Origin: Lutraria lutraria
Taxonomy: Eukaryota; Mollusca; Bivalvia; Venerida; Mactridae
Assembly: GCA_964023205.1 (NCBI GenBank)
Contig: OZ026833.1
Coordinates: 45,820,441 to 45,884,440 of the forward strand
Reading direction: 5' to 3'
Length of the DNA: 64,000 nt
Shown here: in pieces, positions 1 to 11,026 of the stretch
How the letters are laid out: every line of letters begins with the position of its first letter
How positions within the stretch are numbered: the first letter of the stretch is position 1
Notes under the pieces: model-generated
Seen by the model: the letters and a program-made list of their open reading frames with translations, nothing else
Told to the model about the DNA's origin: nothing
The model's database searches: none
Program-made: the position numbers and the translations under genes

Positions 1-349
1 AACTGTTTGCATAAACTGTTACTTTCTTGAACGAACTGTGTCGGCTGTAGTCCATTGCATAACATACCACTAATTTTATTAATGCACGGGACCTTTGTGT
101 GAATACACAGTCAACTAAATTTGCGTCAATGGAAATCTTACCTAAAATATGTTAATTTTTTTTTGGTTAAGAATATACAAACGCACAACGTACTAAACAC
201 GAATCATACATGTTCAGATGATTTTTCTTCAGTAAGATATTCGTTTTCTTTAGGATCTGATAGATGTTCACATTTAAGATAGTATATATACATGTATTTA
301 CTTTTGTGTTCTCCAACAAAACAAATCCATAAACTTGGATATATTTCAG

Positions 350-1479
350 GTGGAACAAGCATCAACTTGAGTCTGTGGAAGGGAGAGTCAGCTGCACCAC
401 TCATCCTCATGCACATGGGTTATGGCATAGGGTCTTTTATAGTTCCCCTTTATGTATACCCTTTCTTAGCAGAAACCATGGAATCTCCGTTGTCAGATAT
501 GGCTAATGTTTCAATCAGTAAAAATGACACATTGTTTGAGCAATTGCACAGCAATTCGTTTCATAATCACACTGACGTTACCAACAAACATTCTCTGATA
601 GTTTTAAAGGAATCTACCATTGAATATGCTTATGCTATAGCTGCCATTTGGCTCGCTTCATCTTCTTTTGCATTTGTTTATTATCAGATTCAAGAAATTC
701 GCCTGAAAAACAAATATTCGTGTGCTGAAAGGTCGGTTCGAATGTTAAGTATGCAGTCATCTGGAGCTAAATCTGACACGAATAAGAAAACCTTTCTTGA
801 ATCAATTAATCCAGGATCTTGCGCAAATGGTGATTTCTGGTACAGTGTGAAGATATTCACTTTAGTGTTCATCTTTATGGGAAACATTGGTGGATCTGAA
901 CGAGTGTTAGGAAGCTTTCTGCGAAGTTACTCAGTTGACCAATTAAACTTCTCTAACATCGACAGTTCTTTGTTAAACACATCATTCTGGACAAGCTTTT
1001 CAGTAGGTCGCTTAGTGTTTGGCATCATTGCTAAGTGGGTTTCCATTAGAATTCTCTTTATTGTTGAAACTGTCGGTGTTACAGTATCTGTTATACTTTT
1101 AAATATATTTGCTGTCAATAATTCTACAGCTTTATGGGTTTTGATGCAATTTATTGGTTTTCTGGGTGCTCCCTTTTGGCCAACTGGTGTATCAATTACT
1201 GATTACCATATAGAACTGACTGGTGTTGGCATGACTGTACAGATATTCGGTGCTTCTATCGGTGGAATAGTTCATTTAAGAATAATAGGTTATTTATATG
1301 AAACTTATGGACCAAAAGCATTTCTCTACCAATTGATTGGCTCGGCACTCTTGAGTTTAACAGTATGTTTTTCTATCCTTTTTGTTGGTAAGAAACATGG
1401 CAGCAGGTTTGAAAATACAGAAAATCAAACAAATGAGGAGCAGATTCCTGGCATAGACAAATGGCAGGATGAATACTAA
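350..1479 (+). CDS. MFS transporter, MFSD4B/NAGLT1-like, terminal exon (5' part outside window)
   Basis: The reading frame is open from 292, but a splice acceptor (atatttcag) ends at 349, so the real exon probably starts at 350 in phase 1 and earlier exons lie left of the window. It encodes about 376 residues with roughly eight hydrophobic segments: MHMGYGIGSFIVPLYVYPF, YAYAIAAIWLASSSFAFVY, FTLVFIFMGNIGGSE, a segment containing FWTSFSVGRLVFG, ILFIVETVGVTVSVILL, LWVLMQFIGFLGAPFWP, MTVQIFGASIGGIVH and LLSLTVCFSILFVG. This fits the last eight of twelve helices of a major facilitator. The opening GGTSINLSLW and the SVGRLVFG pattern resemble sodium-dependent glucose transporter 1 (MFSD4B) proteins, which would place it in the plasma membrane moving sugar or a similar small solute; the substrate is inference. 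A long loop (about residues 40-85) carries N-glycosylation sites. An AATAAA at 1516-1521, 37 bases past the stop, is a likely poly(A) signal. Confidence 0.7.
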
Positions 1480-2604
1480 TGTGTGACTTGTTTTAACTAT
1501 CATTTGTTTACATGAAATAAAGCAGCAGGTACCAAGACCATACTAAATGTCACTGATTCATGCTATATACATAACAGTTTGCCTTAATTTCTTGTCCAAT
1601 GAGACGTCAGCATTTCATTTGAAATTTGGAAAATATAAAGAATTAATGTGCCCAGAACCTGGTATAGAGAAAATAAGTTGCTTACATTTCTGTACGTATG
1701 GAAATTAGGGCAAACTGTTAATCAGTTATCATTCATATTTCTGATTTTATTCAACACATCACAGCACTCCGCTTCGTGTCACTAGTGATATATCGCATGA
1801 ATTTAAAAATATAATTCATTTAGTACTTATACATTGCTAGTCCTGCATAGAGAAAATGTAAACTTTTGAGGTCAACACCTGTAAGCTATTAACATGCCTT
1901 ATTTTTTTCTATCATACAGTATTAACTTTCTATACAGTATAAACTGATTGACGCCGGTTACAAACATGCAATAAATTCACATTGGAGGAAAGCACTGTGG
2001 CATTAACAAATACATTTGTATTATAATTAATGAGAATTGCTGCTGGGCATACAATAAGAACAAATCAAACAAAGTTCTTGCTCATGTGTGCTATACCATA
2101 ACGGGCCTATGTGGTTGAGTTGCTATGGTTTCAGATTAAAAATGATCAGTTCTACCAAAGTGTATGCCTGGAGTTTTCTTCCATTGTTGAAGCAAGAAAA
2201 GTTGCCAAATGACCCAAATGATCCAAAACCCCAGTTAAGAAAAAAGTGTGATATCATATACAACAACCCAACCAATTTCTAGCATGTAAGGATCCGTATG
2301 AGGTAGTCCAAGTGGTCATCTCATTCATGATACTGCATGCTATACTATGATGAATTTAGGTAACAGTACATATGTGTCAATGCTGGTGTTCACCATTCCT
2401 CTGGACAGTACATCATACATGTAACCATGCTTATACATGTACCACCAGCACACACAATCACTTGAAAGGATTACTACATGTACATGAATAATTTCTTTAT
2501 TTTCAATATTCACTATCCAAGCAATTTTGAAACCAATATCATTATTTAATATCCAAGCAAATTTGAAACCAATATCAATAGTATATAATTATCACACAGC
2601 AAAA
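1480..2604. other. Intergenic, tail-to-tail between transporter and GEMIN8
   Basis: No coding sequence seen. It holds the transporter poly(A) signal, a small MITE at 1572-1720, and near the right end a short direct duplication (about 2515-2578, unit containing GAAACCAATATCA). TTTATT at 2496-2501 reads AATAAA on the minus strand and lies about 105 bases beyond the GEMIN8 stop, so it is the likely GEMIN8 poly(A) signal. Confidence 0.6.
1572..1720. mobile_element. Small MITE with 20-bp terminal inverted repeats
   Basis: Left end 1572-1591 (TAACAGTTTGCCTTAATTTC) and right end 1701-1720 are inverted copies matching at 19 of 20 positions. The 149-bp element has no coding capacity. A target-site duplication is not evident. 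The superfamily is unknown. Confidence 0.65.
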
Positions 2605-4608
2605 TCAACTGAATACAACTCTCAGAGGCATATTCGGCCATGTTTTAGGTTGTTTAACATCCAAGTTTCTATCAAATGTCATTTGAAGGGCTGTTTCCAT
2701 CCCATGAATCATAGCAGCCCCTTTACCATACAATAACTTCATTTCAGCTGTACGTCTTGCACCAGGTCTTTCTTTCGGAGCTTCAACTGTGGGTGTTTTT
2801 GTATCAGTAATCTTAACTGTAACACAATCCATTTTAAATCATTAAATATAAGATATAAACAATCAGTCAGGAGAAGGACAAGCAATATTCCTACATACCA
2901 GTTAATAAAGTCAAATACAACTTCTCTACTGAATACCAACAGACTTGCAGTAGTATTACTATTAATTGTATAGAAAATAAAGGTGAAAATTTGGATCAAA
3001 ATTCCATCCAGTTTTTAGAAGGTGCAATCTTTTTGAAATTACACCATACATAATGCAATATAATATGCTAGGTGATCATAGTTAGCAAAAATATACTCAA
3101 ACTTAAATTAACCAAGCTTGATGAATACTGGATCAAACTTACAAAGTCAGAAAGTCAAAATAAACAAATCAATGAAATCAAACAAATAAAGATTGGACAA
3201 AAAATCATATCAGTGAACATTAATGTTAACACAAATGTAATTTGTTCCCATTATTAATTTGTCTGCTTTCAAAAATAATGTCTGAAATTAGAAAGCAAGC
3301 ACCTTCAAGCAAATATAAAAAATCCTAGCTCAAATTCTTAGGTACCAATAGAATGAATAATGTTATAGAGGATAAAAAATATTAAATACACTTACTGTCT
3401 TCAACATTAACATGTTCAGACTGTGTCGAAGCCTCTAATTGTTCAGCTTTCTTTGCTTTATCTAAAATTGTAACAATATACATATCTTATAACATCACAG
3501 AAAACTGATAAACTATCAGTATGTTGGATTAGAAGTTAGTACTGGTGTCAAAACTTTCTAAGTCAGAATTTATGACAGATTTTTTTATATTTTTAACAGC
3601 TTACTCATGGTTTTGTACAAGTTTGAATGTAACAACAAACAGTTACTAGTTATCAAGAGCATTGTAAAGTACACAATGTAATTATGTATTATGTTCAGCA
3701 TGCAACTATTGTATACTGACATTTTAACTTGAGTTTTAAGCATACGATATTCAGTTTATAGTAAAAGTTCACGACTTTAATGGAAAATTTCATTTAAATT
3801 TTTTTCTATCACTACCTCGTTGTAATCTATGTTCCATTGTTTTAGCATAAAAATCAATCATCTCTTGTGTGACTTCCATCTCAATGACTTCACTAGACTC
3901 TGTTTCTGTCTCACTCACTGTCACTTCACTACTACTTTGAGGTCTCCCCTTTCTCTTCTTGGATTTTCCTTTCCTCCTGTCAGATTTTTTATGAGAACTT
4001 TTGTTGTTAGTACCACTTGTTGTACAGTTAGCATATGGATGATACAATCCATGGGCATTGTTGAGAAAATTTGTATCCATAAACCTTGATTGATAATTGG
4101 CACAAGAAGTTCTACTATGATTATCATTGACCTGAGAGGAAACATTATGAGATCTAGAGGTCTTGCTTGCTATATTGTTATAAACCTGAAAATGTTTACT
4201 ACACCATCGCATCACTTGACTGTAATGATCCCAGTAAGTCTTAAAGCAGTCTTGGGTGTACCAATTATCCATGGATAATGTCTTAGGTAAACCTGTGTTT
4301 TTATTCACATCTTTTCTAGTACTTTTAACATTTGATCTAACAGAATTGGACTCAGTACTAGATGTATTATCATCTAAGTCTGTGACGTCTGTCAGATCAG
4401 CAGGTATATTAACAGACAACTTTGGTAAACACTGTTTATTGTTTGCAATAGACTTCCCTGCCTTCAGTTCAAGATTTGAATCTGTAGCAGATGAACTTGG
4501 AGTAATACTTGTATCACTAATTGATGACACCTCACCAGTGTCAGTATCTTCATTCTCAGTTTGTGATAACAAATCCACATCAGAACTGGCATCCAAATAG
4601 TTAGTCAT
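2605..4608 (-). CDS. GEMIN8: Gem-associated protein 8 (GEMIN8)
   Basis: Three coding exons on the minus strand: 4608-3816, 3461-3396 and 2816-2605. The borders are GT-AG and the phases agree (793+66+212 = 1,071 nt, 356 aa plus stop). The start ATG at 4608 follows an acceptor (gtttcag) ending at 4611, so a noncoding first exon must lie upstream. Residues about 127-158 ([20 protein letters not shown]) match the aromatic-rich N-terminal block of vertebrate GEMIN8. [20 protein letters not shown] matches its central helix. The last exon ([20 protein letters not shown], then [10 protein letters not shown]) matches the conserved C-terminus. GEMIN8 bridges SMN to the Gemin6/7/Unrip part of the SMN complex, which loads Sm rings on spliceosomal snRNAs in the cytoplasm and gems. 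The protein is longer than the human one (about 242 aa) because of an acidic/serine-rich N-terminus of about 125 residues and a Lys/Arg-rich linker with a KKRKGR stretch. Confidence 0.95.
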
Positions 4609-4676
4609 TTCTGAAACAAGAAGAAACAATATTTGTTTGTGAAACATGGATACACCCTAAAGGCCAACTGGATAGA

Positions 4677-4761
4677 ATGACCTTGATCTTTAAACTACTG
4701 ACCTCAAAATCAATAGGAGTCCTATTGATTTTGAGGTCAGTAGTTCAAAGGTCAAGGTCAT
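4677..4761. repeat. Near-perfect 42-bp palindrome upstream of GEMIN8
   Basis: Left arm 4677-4718 and right arm 4720-4761 are inverted copies with 40 of 42 positions matching and a 1-nt loop. As RNA or single strand it would form a long hairpin. The outer part of the right arm contains CAAAGGTCAAGGTCA, which resembles a nuclear-receptor half-site pair. The palindrome lies in the presumed first intron of GEMIN8, 69 bases upstream of the start codon. It could be a minimal MITE or the remnant of a fold-back element. Confidence 0.85.
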
Positions 4762-5431
4762 ACTAGTAGTCATAGATTTACATACATGTGAGGACCAACC
4801 TCCTAACCAAATCTGTGTAGCTTAGGCCAAATAGTTCTCTAGTTATTGCCCAAATAAGGTAAGGTTATGTACGGACCTACCGACCAACGGACATGTGCAA
4901 ACTCAGCAAAGGCAGGCCCTTTTTATACCATTTTTGGGCCTGGTACTCTTCCCCATTCCTCAAGTAAAACACTTTACAGTATATATTTTTATTCACTTAG
5001 TGAAAAAATTCCCCATAAATTAAAAAGTATTCCCCAGATTCAGTGTTTCACAACGCAAATTTCCACCATCAAAGGGACCTGATACCTGTTCCCCAAAACA
5101 ATAAAAAAGGGCTGAAAGATGAGACACTTTTTTAACTTGGCCATGTCCCACACAGTCCAACAAAGATCTGCATATTTGTGTGTGCAAAATCCCCAATTAA
5201 AACCTGTTGGGCATGATAACTACAATATCTGTGACCAAAGTGAACCATTCAGTAGGTAGAAAACACGTTTCTATACTCATATGAGAATAAATTATTCCAA
5301 CATACCATTTCTGAATGGGACATTAATGTTTTGTTTTTCCCCACTATTTCCCAACTGAAAATGAAACTGGTGCAATGGCAGATAAATGTCGTGTCATGGT
5401 AAACAATTGCATATTCTTGAAACTTTGCTGT
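4762..5431. other. Noncoding stretch in presumed GEMIN8 first intron
   Basis: No coding sequence or RNA gene seen. It contains low-grade repeat-like sequence (CCCCATTCCTCAAG and similar C-rich pieces at about 4915-5200), distantly resembling sequence near 21640. The transposon starts at 5432. Confidence 0.4.
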
Positions 5432-5618
5432 CGGCTAAAACACGGTATTGGTGCTGAAAGTAGTCTCACTTACTCAAAAAAATGAAATTTCAGATATAAC
5501 ATTTTCTTGGAGTTCATTATATAGCTTAGGGTATCCCCTACTCAGATCAAGTTAAATTTAGTGTGAACATGCATGCGATTTTTTTTTATCCACCATTTCA
5601 ATCCTTTGGTAGAATAAT

Positions 5619-8600
5619 GGTTACAGACACTACACTAGGTGTATAACATGCAAGAAAAACAGAAAGAAACTTTAAAACTTTAATTTTTTTCACTGTAACA
5701 TCAATAACAGGATATCAACATTTAAAGTAAACAACTTAACTGGAAGCGGTAAACATCCTAACAAAAAAATCAAAACATTTATGACATAGGTATCAGATCA
5801 AAAAAGAACCTAAGCATGAAACTTTTGTTAAACTGTCATAAAAGACACATAATAATGTTATTTAGGCATTTATCTAACACCAAGAAGAATATTTAAACAA
5901 ACAAAATCATTAAAACTGGCCAAAAGTATCCCAAATTTTCATAAAAGGTACAAGTACAATACCCATTAAATTGGTTACAGACACTACAAAACTTTAGCAT
6001 TTCAGTACAGTTGCAGAACCATATACATCTGTAACATCTCAATAAAATTCACTACAATTTAGCAATTCAACATGAACATATTGACTGGAATAATTCATCA
6101 AATGAATGTTGATTAGTTAGAATAATGATAAAAACACGTTCTAACAAGTATATGACCAAGCCTTGTGTTAAAATTGTGAACATGTGAACAGAATTTTAAA
6201 GTTTAAAACAAAACAGTGTTCAAAAGTGTAAAATATTTAAGTTTAATGAATGTTCATTAAATCATGTCACTGAAGTATTTTCTGACCTAAGGTGCTGACT
6301 CATACACAGACCTATAAGTGATCGATCATTTGGTTACAGACACTACACATTAAGCCTTATCTTTACACTACAGTTATATTGTCATTTCAAATAGAAGTGC
6401 TAATGATTTTTTTACAGATCAGATTTTAGCTTTGACATATCAGCTGTATTAAACTTGAAATGACCCCTTTCATTGACTATTCCCTGTACAAGATAACAGC
6501 TAGTGCCCCTTGTGAATAATCATCTTTTTCAGGCCAGACATACATGTTGCCGGACTTCCTCATGTATTGAAGTCTTACTTCTTTGCCGAAGATGTCTATT
6601 ACTTCTGTCAAGTATACATTTAGAGGTCCCTTCTTTGGCTTAAGTCCTACAGCTACAAAGTCTCCAGGGTTGTATTTCTCAGAATTAAGTGGTTTCTCTC
6701 TGTTGGTTGGTACTTTGTTGTCAACTTTGTTCTTCTTTGTTGCAATGTTGTGCCTTTCTGTTGAATTCCTTTTTTTAGGAAGCTTTCCATTTGTTGCTGT
6801 GCTCTGATTCTTCTGGTTGCTTTTATGCTTGTTTTCTTTTCTGATTTATCTTGTCATTATTTTCTGTTGTTGATGGGTTCTTGTCTTTCTTGTCTTTAAG
6901 TTGTTTTCCTTTCTGACTTAAATTATCATTGATGAGTGTTAACTTCCTCATTTCCAAGGCATTAACATGTTCGCTGAAGTTGCATCTTCTGCTAACTTTC
7001 ATGCATTGCTCACAATAACAGCTCAGGTTTTTTATGCTCAGTTCATAATCATTGCCTTCTGACTTTACAGCATGTAATTTTCTTGTACCTTGCAGTGTCT
7101 GCACATTAGTTCCTACTCTATTCCTTTCAACATCTTTAACAAGGATGAACTCCCTTCTAGAAACTGCGTTTGCTTCATTGTCTGTATTTTCTATTTTCAC
7201 CATCAGTCGGAATATTAGACTCTTGCTGTGTACTTTCATTCAGCTTGATACGCATTCTCCATGCTTGGATTCTTTTCACAGCTTCTTTCTTTTTCCTACT
7301 TAATTCAGCAGTTTTTTGGACCTTTTAAATCAGCACTTTTATGAACTGATAATGAAAGGGCTGCTTTTTCTGTCTTTTTCTGACGATACCTTTTCATTTC
7401 TTCACCCTTTTTCTTTTTCAATTCTTGTTGAAGATTTGGGTCTAAAAGTGCTTGCTGCTTTTTTAGTAGTCTTGCGTCCTTTCTTCTTTCTCTATCAGCC
7501 CTTTTTAGCTCCTCATATTTCGCCTTATTTTCCCTCTGCTTTTTTCTCCATGCTTGTATCTTAAGCCTTGTCTTCTCCCTTCTAGCTTTTACCTTCTGTT
7601 CATCTTTCTCTGGCTTATCTTTGCTTCCTGAAAAACAAACAACTTCATTTTCATCTCTGCGAACTCTTATGATGTTCATCTATGTATATGGATGGAAATT
7701 TAGAGTTTATAAAGCATACTTGTTATGAGTCTGCACTATGCATTCATACAAAAGCAAACTGGAATAACCTGCAGCTCCTTAAAGAAAAGTGTCTGATTGA
7801 AAAAGAAATAACATAAAACTTGATGATTATTCAATGTAATAGCTTTTACAATGATTTCACACGTTCTTTGATTACATAAGCAATAGTCGGTTTAATTCAC
7901 ATGTCTTGTAGTGTCTGTAACCATTTGACAATAACAGCAAAGTATTCAATACTTTGTCTGAGCTCATTGAATTCTCATAATATTTCTGTTTGAATTTACT
8001 AGTCCAATGCTATCGAATGCAAAAATACTCTGTTTCCATTGCATATTTAAAGAGATCACTGAAAATGGTGCCGGTTATTAGAAATCTACAAAAAAGAAAC
8101 TATTTATATACCTAAATATTAAAAATTTCAGACAGATAATATGTCAAAATTAAGCCTTAAACATTAACACTGTAATAGGAAACATACTTTGGTTTCATTT
8201 TATTAAAAAACGAGGGATAAAGTCATAGAAAAAATAAAAAGGGGATATTGGTTACAGACACTACAATTTAACAGTGTAGCATTACTAATTCAATATAAAC
8301 TTACCAGAGTTGTTAACAGAGGTTTGCTCTTGTCGTCTTCCCATATCTTAGGGATGTACCATGGTAAAGAACAGAAAAAATAAATAGGTGGCTTCTTCTA
8401 GGATAAGAAATTCTGGTTACATTGTCATGTAGTTAATTGCTCAAACAGACAGTGCTGCAAGAATGATGCATTATTCCATCACACCAGTTCTTGCTTCACT
8501 TTTTTGCACTTGGCTGCATAGGTAAATAGATGATGCAACATCACAACATAAAAGATGGAACTTTCTGTTGAGAAAAACAAAGTTTTAATGACAAAATAGA

Positions 8601-8814
8601 ACAATACTTTTATCTTCCATTTTTATTCCTTTTTGTGTAGTGTCTGTAACTTTTTCTATTTAGTATTTTTTTTAAATGTTACTATATAGCACTCCCAATT
8701 TTGGCCAACTTGGACATCACATGAATACACATTAGCCTATGTAGGATTTATACTTTTGCATTGTGAAACAACAAAATTATTGCCACATAAACTTGTAAAG
8801 GTTACAGACACTAC
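5619..8814. repeat. Seven copies of 15-bp motif GGTTACAGACACTAC
   Basis: Copies on the plus strand are at 5619-5633, 5973-5987, 6332-6346, 8250-8264 and 8800-8814. Inverted copies are at 7908-7922 and 8637-8651 (the latter 14 of 15). Spacings are 354, 359, 1576, 342, 387 and 163 bp. All seven lie inside the 5432-9405 element and none was noticed elsewhere in the window. Three flank the pseudogene on its 3' side; the other four are in or upstream of its first intron. The likeliest role is repeated binding sites for an element-encoded protein, as the 12-bp TnpA sites are in plant Spm, but this is inference. Confidence 0.85.
6477..8344 (-). pseudogene. Transposon-borne gene of uncharacterised metazoan family (frameshifted, internally deleted?)
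   Basis: Exon 1 is 8344-8305 (MGRRQEQTSVNNS, donor gtaagt). An acceptor at 7628-7630 opens exon 2 in the matching phase (from 7627). The product reads in order: a highly basic coil (ARREKTRLKIQAWRKKQREN, then KKKKGEEMKRYRQKKTEKA); a second basic block (ELSRKKKEAVKRIQAWRMR); a cysteine segment (TRKLHAV followed by LSCYCEQCMKVSRRC); and a C-terminal SH3-like block (GDFVAVGLKPKKGPLNVYL, then MRKSGNMYVWPEKDD) ending at 6477. Three frame changes are needed, near 7320, 7190 and 6830, mostly at A-runs. They may be real decay or assembly indels. From memory, large uncharacterised fish and invertebrate proteins share this N- and C-terminal pairing around a long central domain. That central domain is not present here. 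A DNA-binding role is plausible but unproven. Confidence 0.65.
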
Positions 8815-9780
8815 AAAATTTTGAACTAGAATGTTTAACAAAGAACAAGCACTCATGCTAAAATCTGGGCTAGTCATGTAATTTAAATGGTTTTATTACT
8901 TACCATAATAAAAAGCCGAATCGTAAATGTTGATAAAAGTTATAATAAATGTTATTTTGTACAAAATATTGGCATATAACAACAGGTATATGTTTGAATT
9001 TTAGTGTTGAAACAAAACAACTGCCGATGGTATTTTGCTTATAAAATCCATAATAATTTACCAATTTTTTAAATTCAAGTAGCAACATTTGCAGGACAGA
9101 ATTCCGCATAAAACCATACCAATATAAGCATAATTTCTTTCTGATATTAAGAGAATTTCCTATTTTAAATACAAGTTTTTTTCAAGTGAGACTACATAAC
9201 GCTCAAAATTGGCCATTTTTAGAGCATGTTTCAATGCATATCTCAACAATGGGTGATACTAGCCTCTTGAAATTTTCAGGAATGTAAGAAAGGTATATGC
9301 CAGGCTAACTAATCTTTAAAATTAGTTCCTATCTTGTCTATTTTTTCTATATCATGAATATAACATAAAAATACCCTAATCAGCACCAATACCGTGTTTT
9401 AGCCGTGTGCACATTAATAATTCAAGTACAAGTTTCAAGTAGCTTGCATGTCATCAAAACGTTGGCTAGTTAAACATAAATCAACTACGTTATCCCTAGG
9501 TACCCATTAAATAAAGATTCATTTAGAACTGTTCTGACGGTAGTTGTATACGGAATAGAATTGGATGTGGCAAAAGTATGTTGACACCTTCTATTACACG
9601 CAACTTAAAATTTTAAGTTTAACATTTAAATCATGACATTTAACAAGGAATTTTTAATGCACATTCATGCAGATTATTGTTTAAATATTTATCATTTTAT
9701 GTGGATCTAAGTAAGTTATAAATACCAATTATTGAAGAATCATTGACGTAATTTGAATTTCTACACTGCAGTTCTTTGTA

Positions 9781-9848
9781 GGGCTGAGAGGATGACCCTT
9801 CTGAATTCGTTCAAGAAATTGGCCAACCGAAAAGCCGAATTAGTAAGG
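9781..9848. repeat. 70-bp dispersed repeat, copy 1
   Basis: Shares about 68 bp with 45846-45913, in the same orientation, with only a few differences; both contain GAATTCGTTCAAGAAAT followed by GGCCAACCGAAAAGCCGAAT. No coding frame or RNA fold was recognised. Probably a conserved piece of a larger dispersed element. Confidence 0.7.
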
Positions 9849-10199
9849 CTACCATGTTAAATAATAAATTTAAAATAATATTATAGAAAATACAAAAATA
9901 TAAACATATGACAACAGATTAGACAGAGAACTATAATTTTAAACAGTTATAACTATGTACTAAGTAAATGTACAGGCATATAATGATATATCCTCGAAAA
10001 GATAGATTACACTCATGAACAATGATTTGTTACATCTTTATCCGAAATTCATTCATTCGGTTTCTACTACACTTATATTAGACAGCCTCTACGTATCACA
10101 CGGACATCTTCACGGTAATCCCACTTAATCTATGAAAATAGAACTACGAGTAAAGATATTGAATGTAATATTTCAATACATTTGACACGAATAATGAGC

Positions 10200-10310
10200 A
10201 AAAAAGGGAAATGGAATTAAAAATCGTTTATACCTCCTTCGCCGGAAGTTAAGAAAACGGTGTGAAAGTAGAGACGAAAATGTTTGGTCACGTGACACAT
10301 GGTAAATATT
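10200..10310. promoter_or_regulatory. Possible divergent GEMIN8/WDR17 promoter
   Basis: Within about 80 bp lie an ETS-like site (GCCGGAAGTTAAG, about 10242) and a perfect E-box/CLEAR-type palindrome GTCACGTGAC (10287-10296). Read on the minus strand, GAAGGAG|GTATAA near 10232 would serve as the donor of a GEMIN8 noncoding first exon. On the plus strand, ACATG|GTAAAT near 10300 could be the donor of a WDR17 one. The position between two head-to-head genes fits a bidirectional promoter. No transcript data; placement is inference. Confidence 0.35.
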
Positions 10311-10823
10311 CTTACTTTCTGCAATGAATGTTATCTTCTCATTCAACAATAATGTAGATTTAATCTTGTTATTTTGGTCTAATGTAATATTCTACGGTAA
10401 ATAAATGTTCCTTGCGTTGGATACATTTTATTGTGCGGTAAGAGAAAAAAATTAGATAATTTGACAATGTTTCAACCGTGCAGTGTTCATAGATCTCCAT
10501 AGCTAGGTCATACCTAAAGCAATGTTCTCACAGTTCTTTGTAAACTTAAAGCATCAAAGATTTAGTTATAATATCGATATCTGCTGTATATATATTCTTC
10601 TTATATAGTTAATACACTAAACTACATTTTATTTCTGAAATTATGTAAACTTTATATTTAATCTACATTTGTATAATATTTATTGATCAATTAAAAACAA
10701 TATTAAATACATCAAATGTATGTTAATGTTGTATTTCTTGAACTGCAGTGATAAATGACATTAGTGTTTGGCGCAGTATGGTATATAGAATTTGTATTTA
10801 TAAAATGGCTGTGATGTTCACCA

Positions 10824-10894
10824 GCCCGATTAGCTCAGTTGGTAGAGCAACTGACTTGCAAGCAAAGCGGGGGTTTTGAGCCCCGCATCGGGTA
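10824..10894 (+). tRNA. tRNA-Ala(TGC)-like sequence, probably a tRNA-derived SINE head or pseudogene
   Basis: The acceptor arms pair (GCCCGAT with ATCGGGT, first pair G-U) and the D arm is intact (GCTC-AGTTGGTA-GAGC). The anticodon loop would be CTTGCAA (anticodon TGC). However, the anticodon stem pairs at only two of five positions, and the T arm has TTTTGA in place of TTCGA with an oversized loop. A related sequence lies on the minus strand near 24250-24352, which argues for a dispersed SINE family and against a working tRNA gene. Confidence 0.4.
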
Positions 10895-11026
10895 CATTAC
10901 TTCCCTCCTCCTATTACAGGTACTTCAAAAGCCTTCTGTTTGGGTTTATTATTTTAGTTAAATGGTCCAGTGTAACACTACATGGTTAGGGACCAGTGAT
11001 TTTTGCCCCTTACTAACCATTGAACA

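Larger units (their letters stand above)
5432..9405 (-). mobile_element. 4-kb DNA transposon with 26-bp TIRs and subterminal motif array
   Basis: The left end 5432-5457 (CGGCTAAAACACGGTA...) and the right end 9380-9405 are identical in inverted orientation over 26 bp. A second inverted pair, GTAGTCTCACTT, sits just inside at 5460-5471 and at 9184-9195. The trinucleotide TGT flanks both sides (5429-5431 and 9406-9408), which could be a 3-bp target-site duplication. Seven copies of a 15-bp motif lie inside (separate entry). The only gene-like content is a frameshifted two-exon minus-strand gene (6477-8344). No DDE transposase domain, RNase H fold or recombinase signature could be read in any frame, so this copy is probably non-autonomous or internally deleted. 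It lies between GEMIN8 exon 2 and the presumed promoter near 10.2 kb, so likely within GEMIN8 intron 1. The superfamily is unassigned. A 3-bp duplication with subterminal motif arrays recalls CACTA elements, but the termini do not read CACTA. Confidence 0.8.

Noticed and set aside
10824..10894. A functional tRNA-Ala gene
   Set aside because: The anticodon stem and T arm are broken and a related copy exists at 24250-24352, so it is listed only as tRNA-like.
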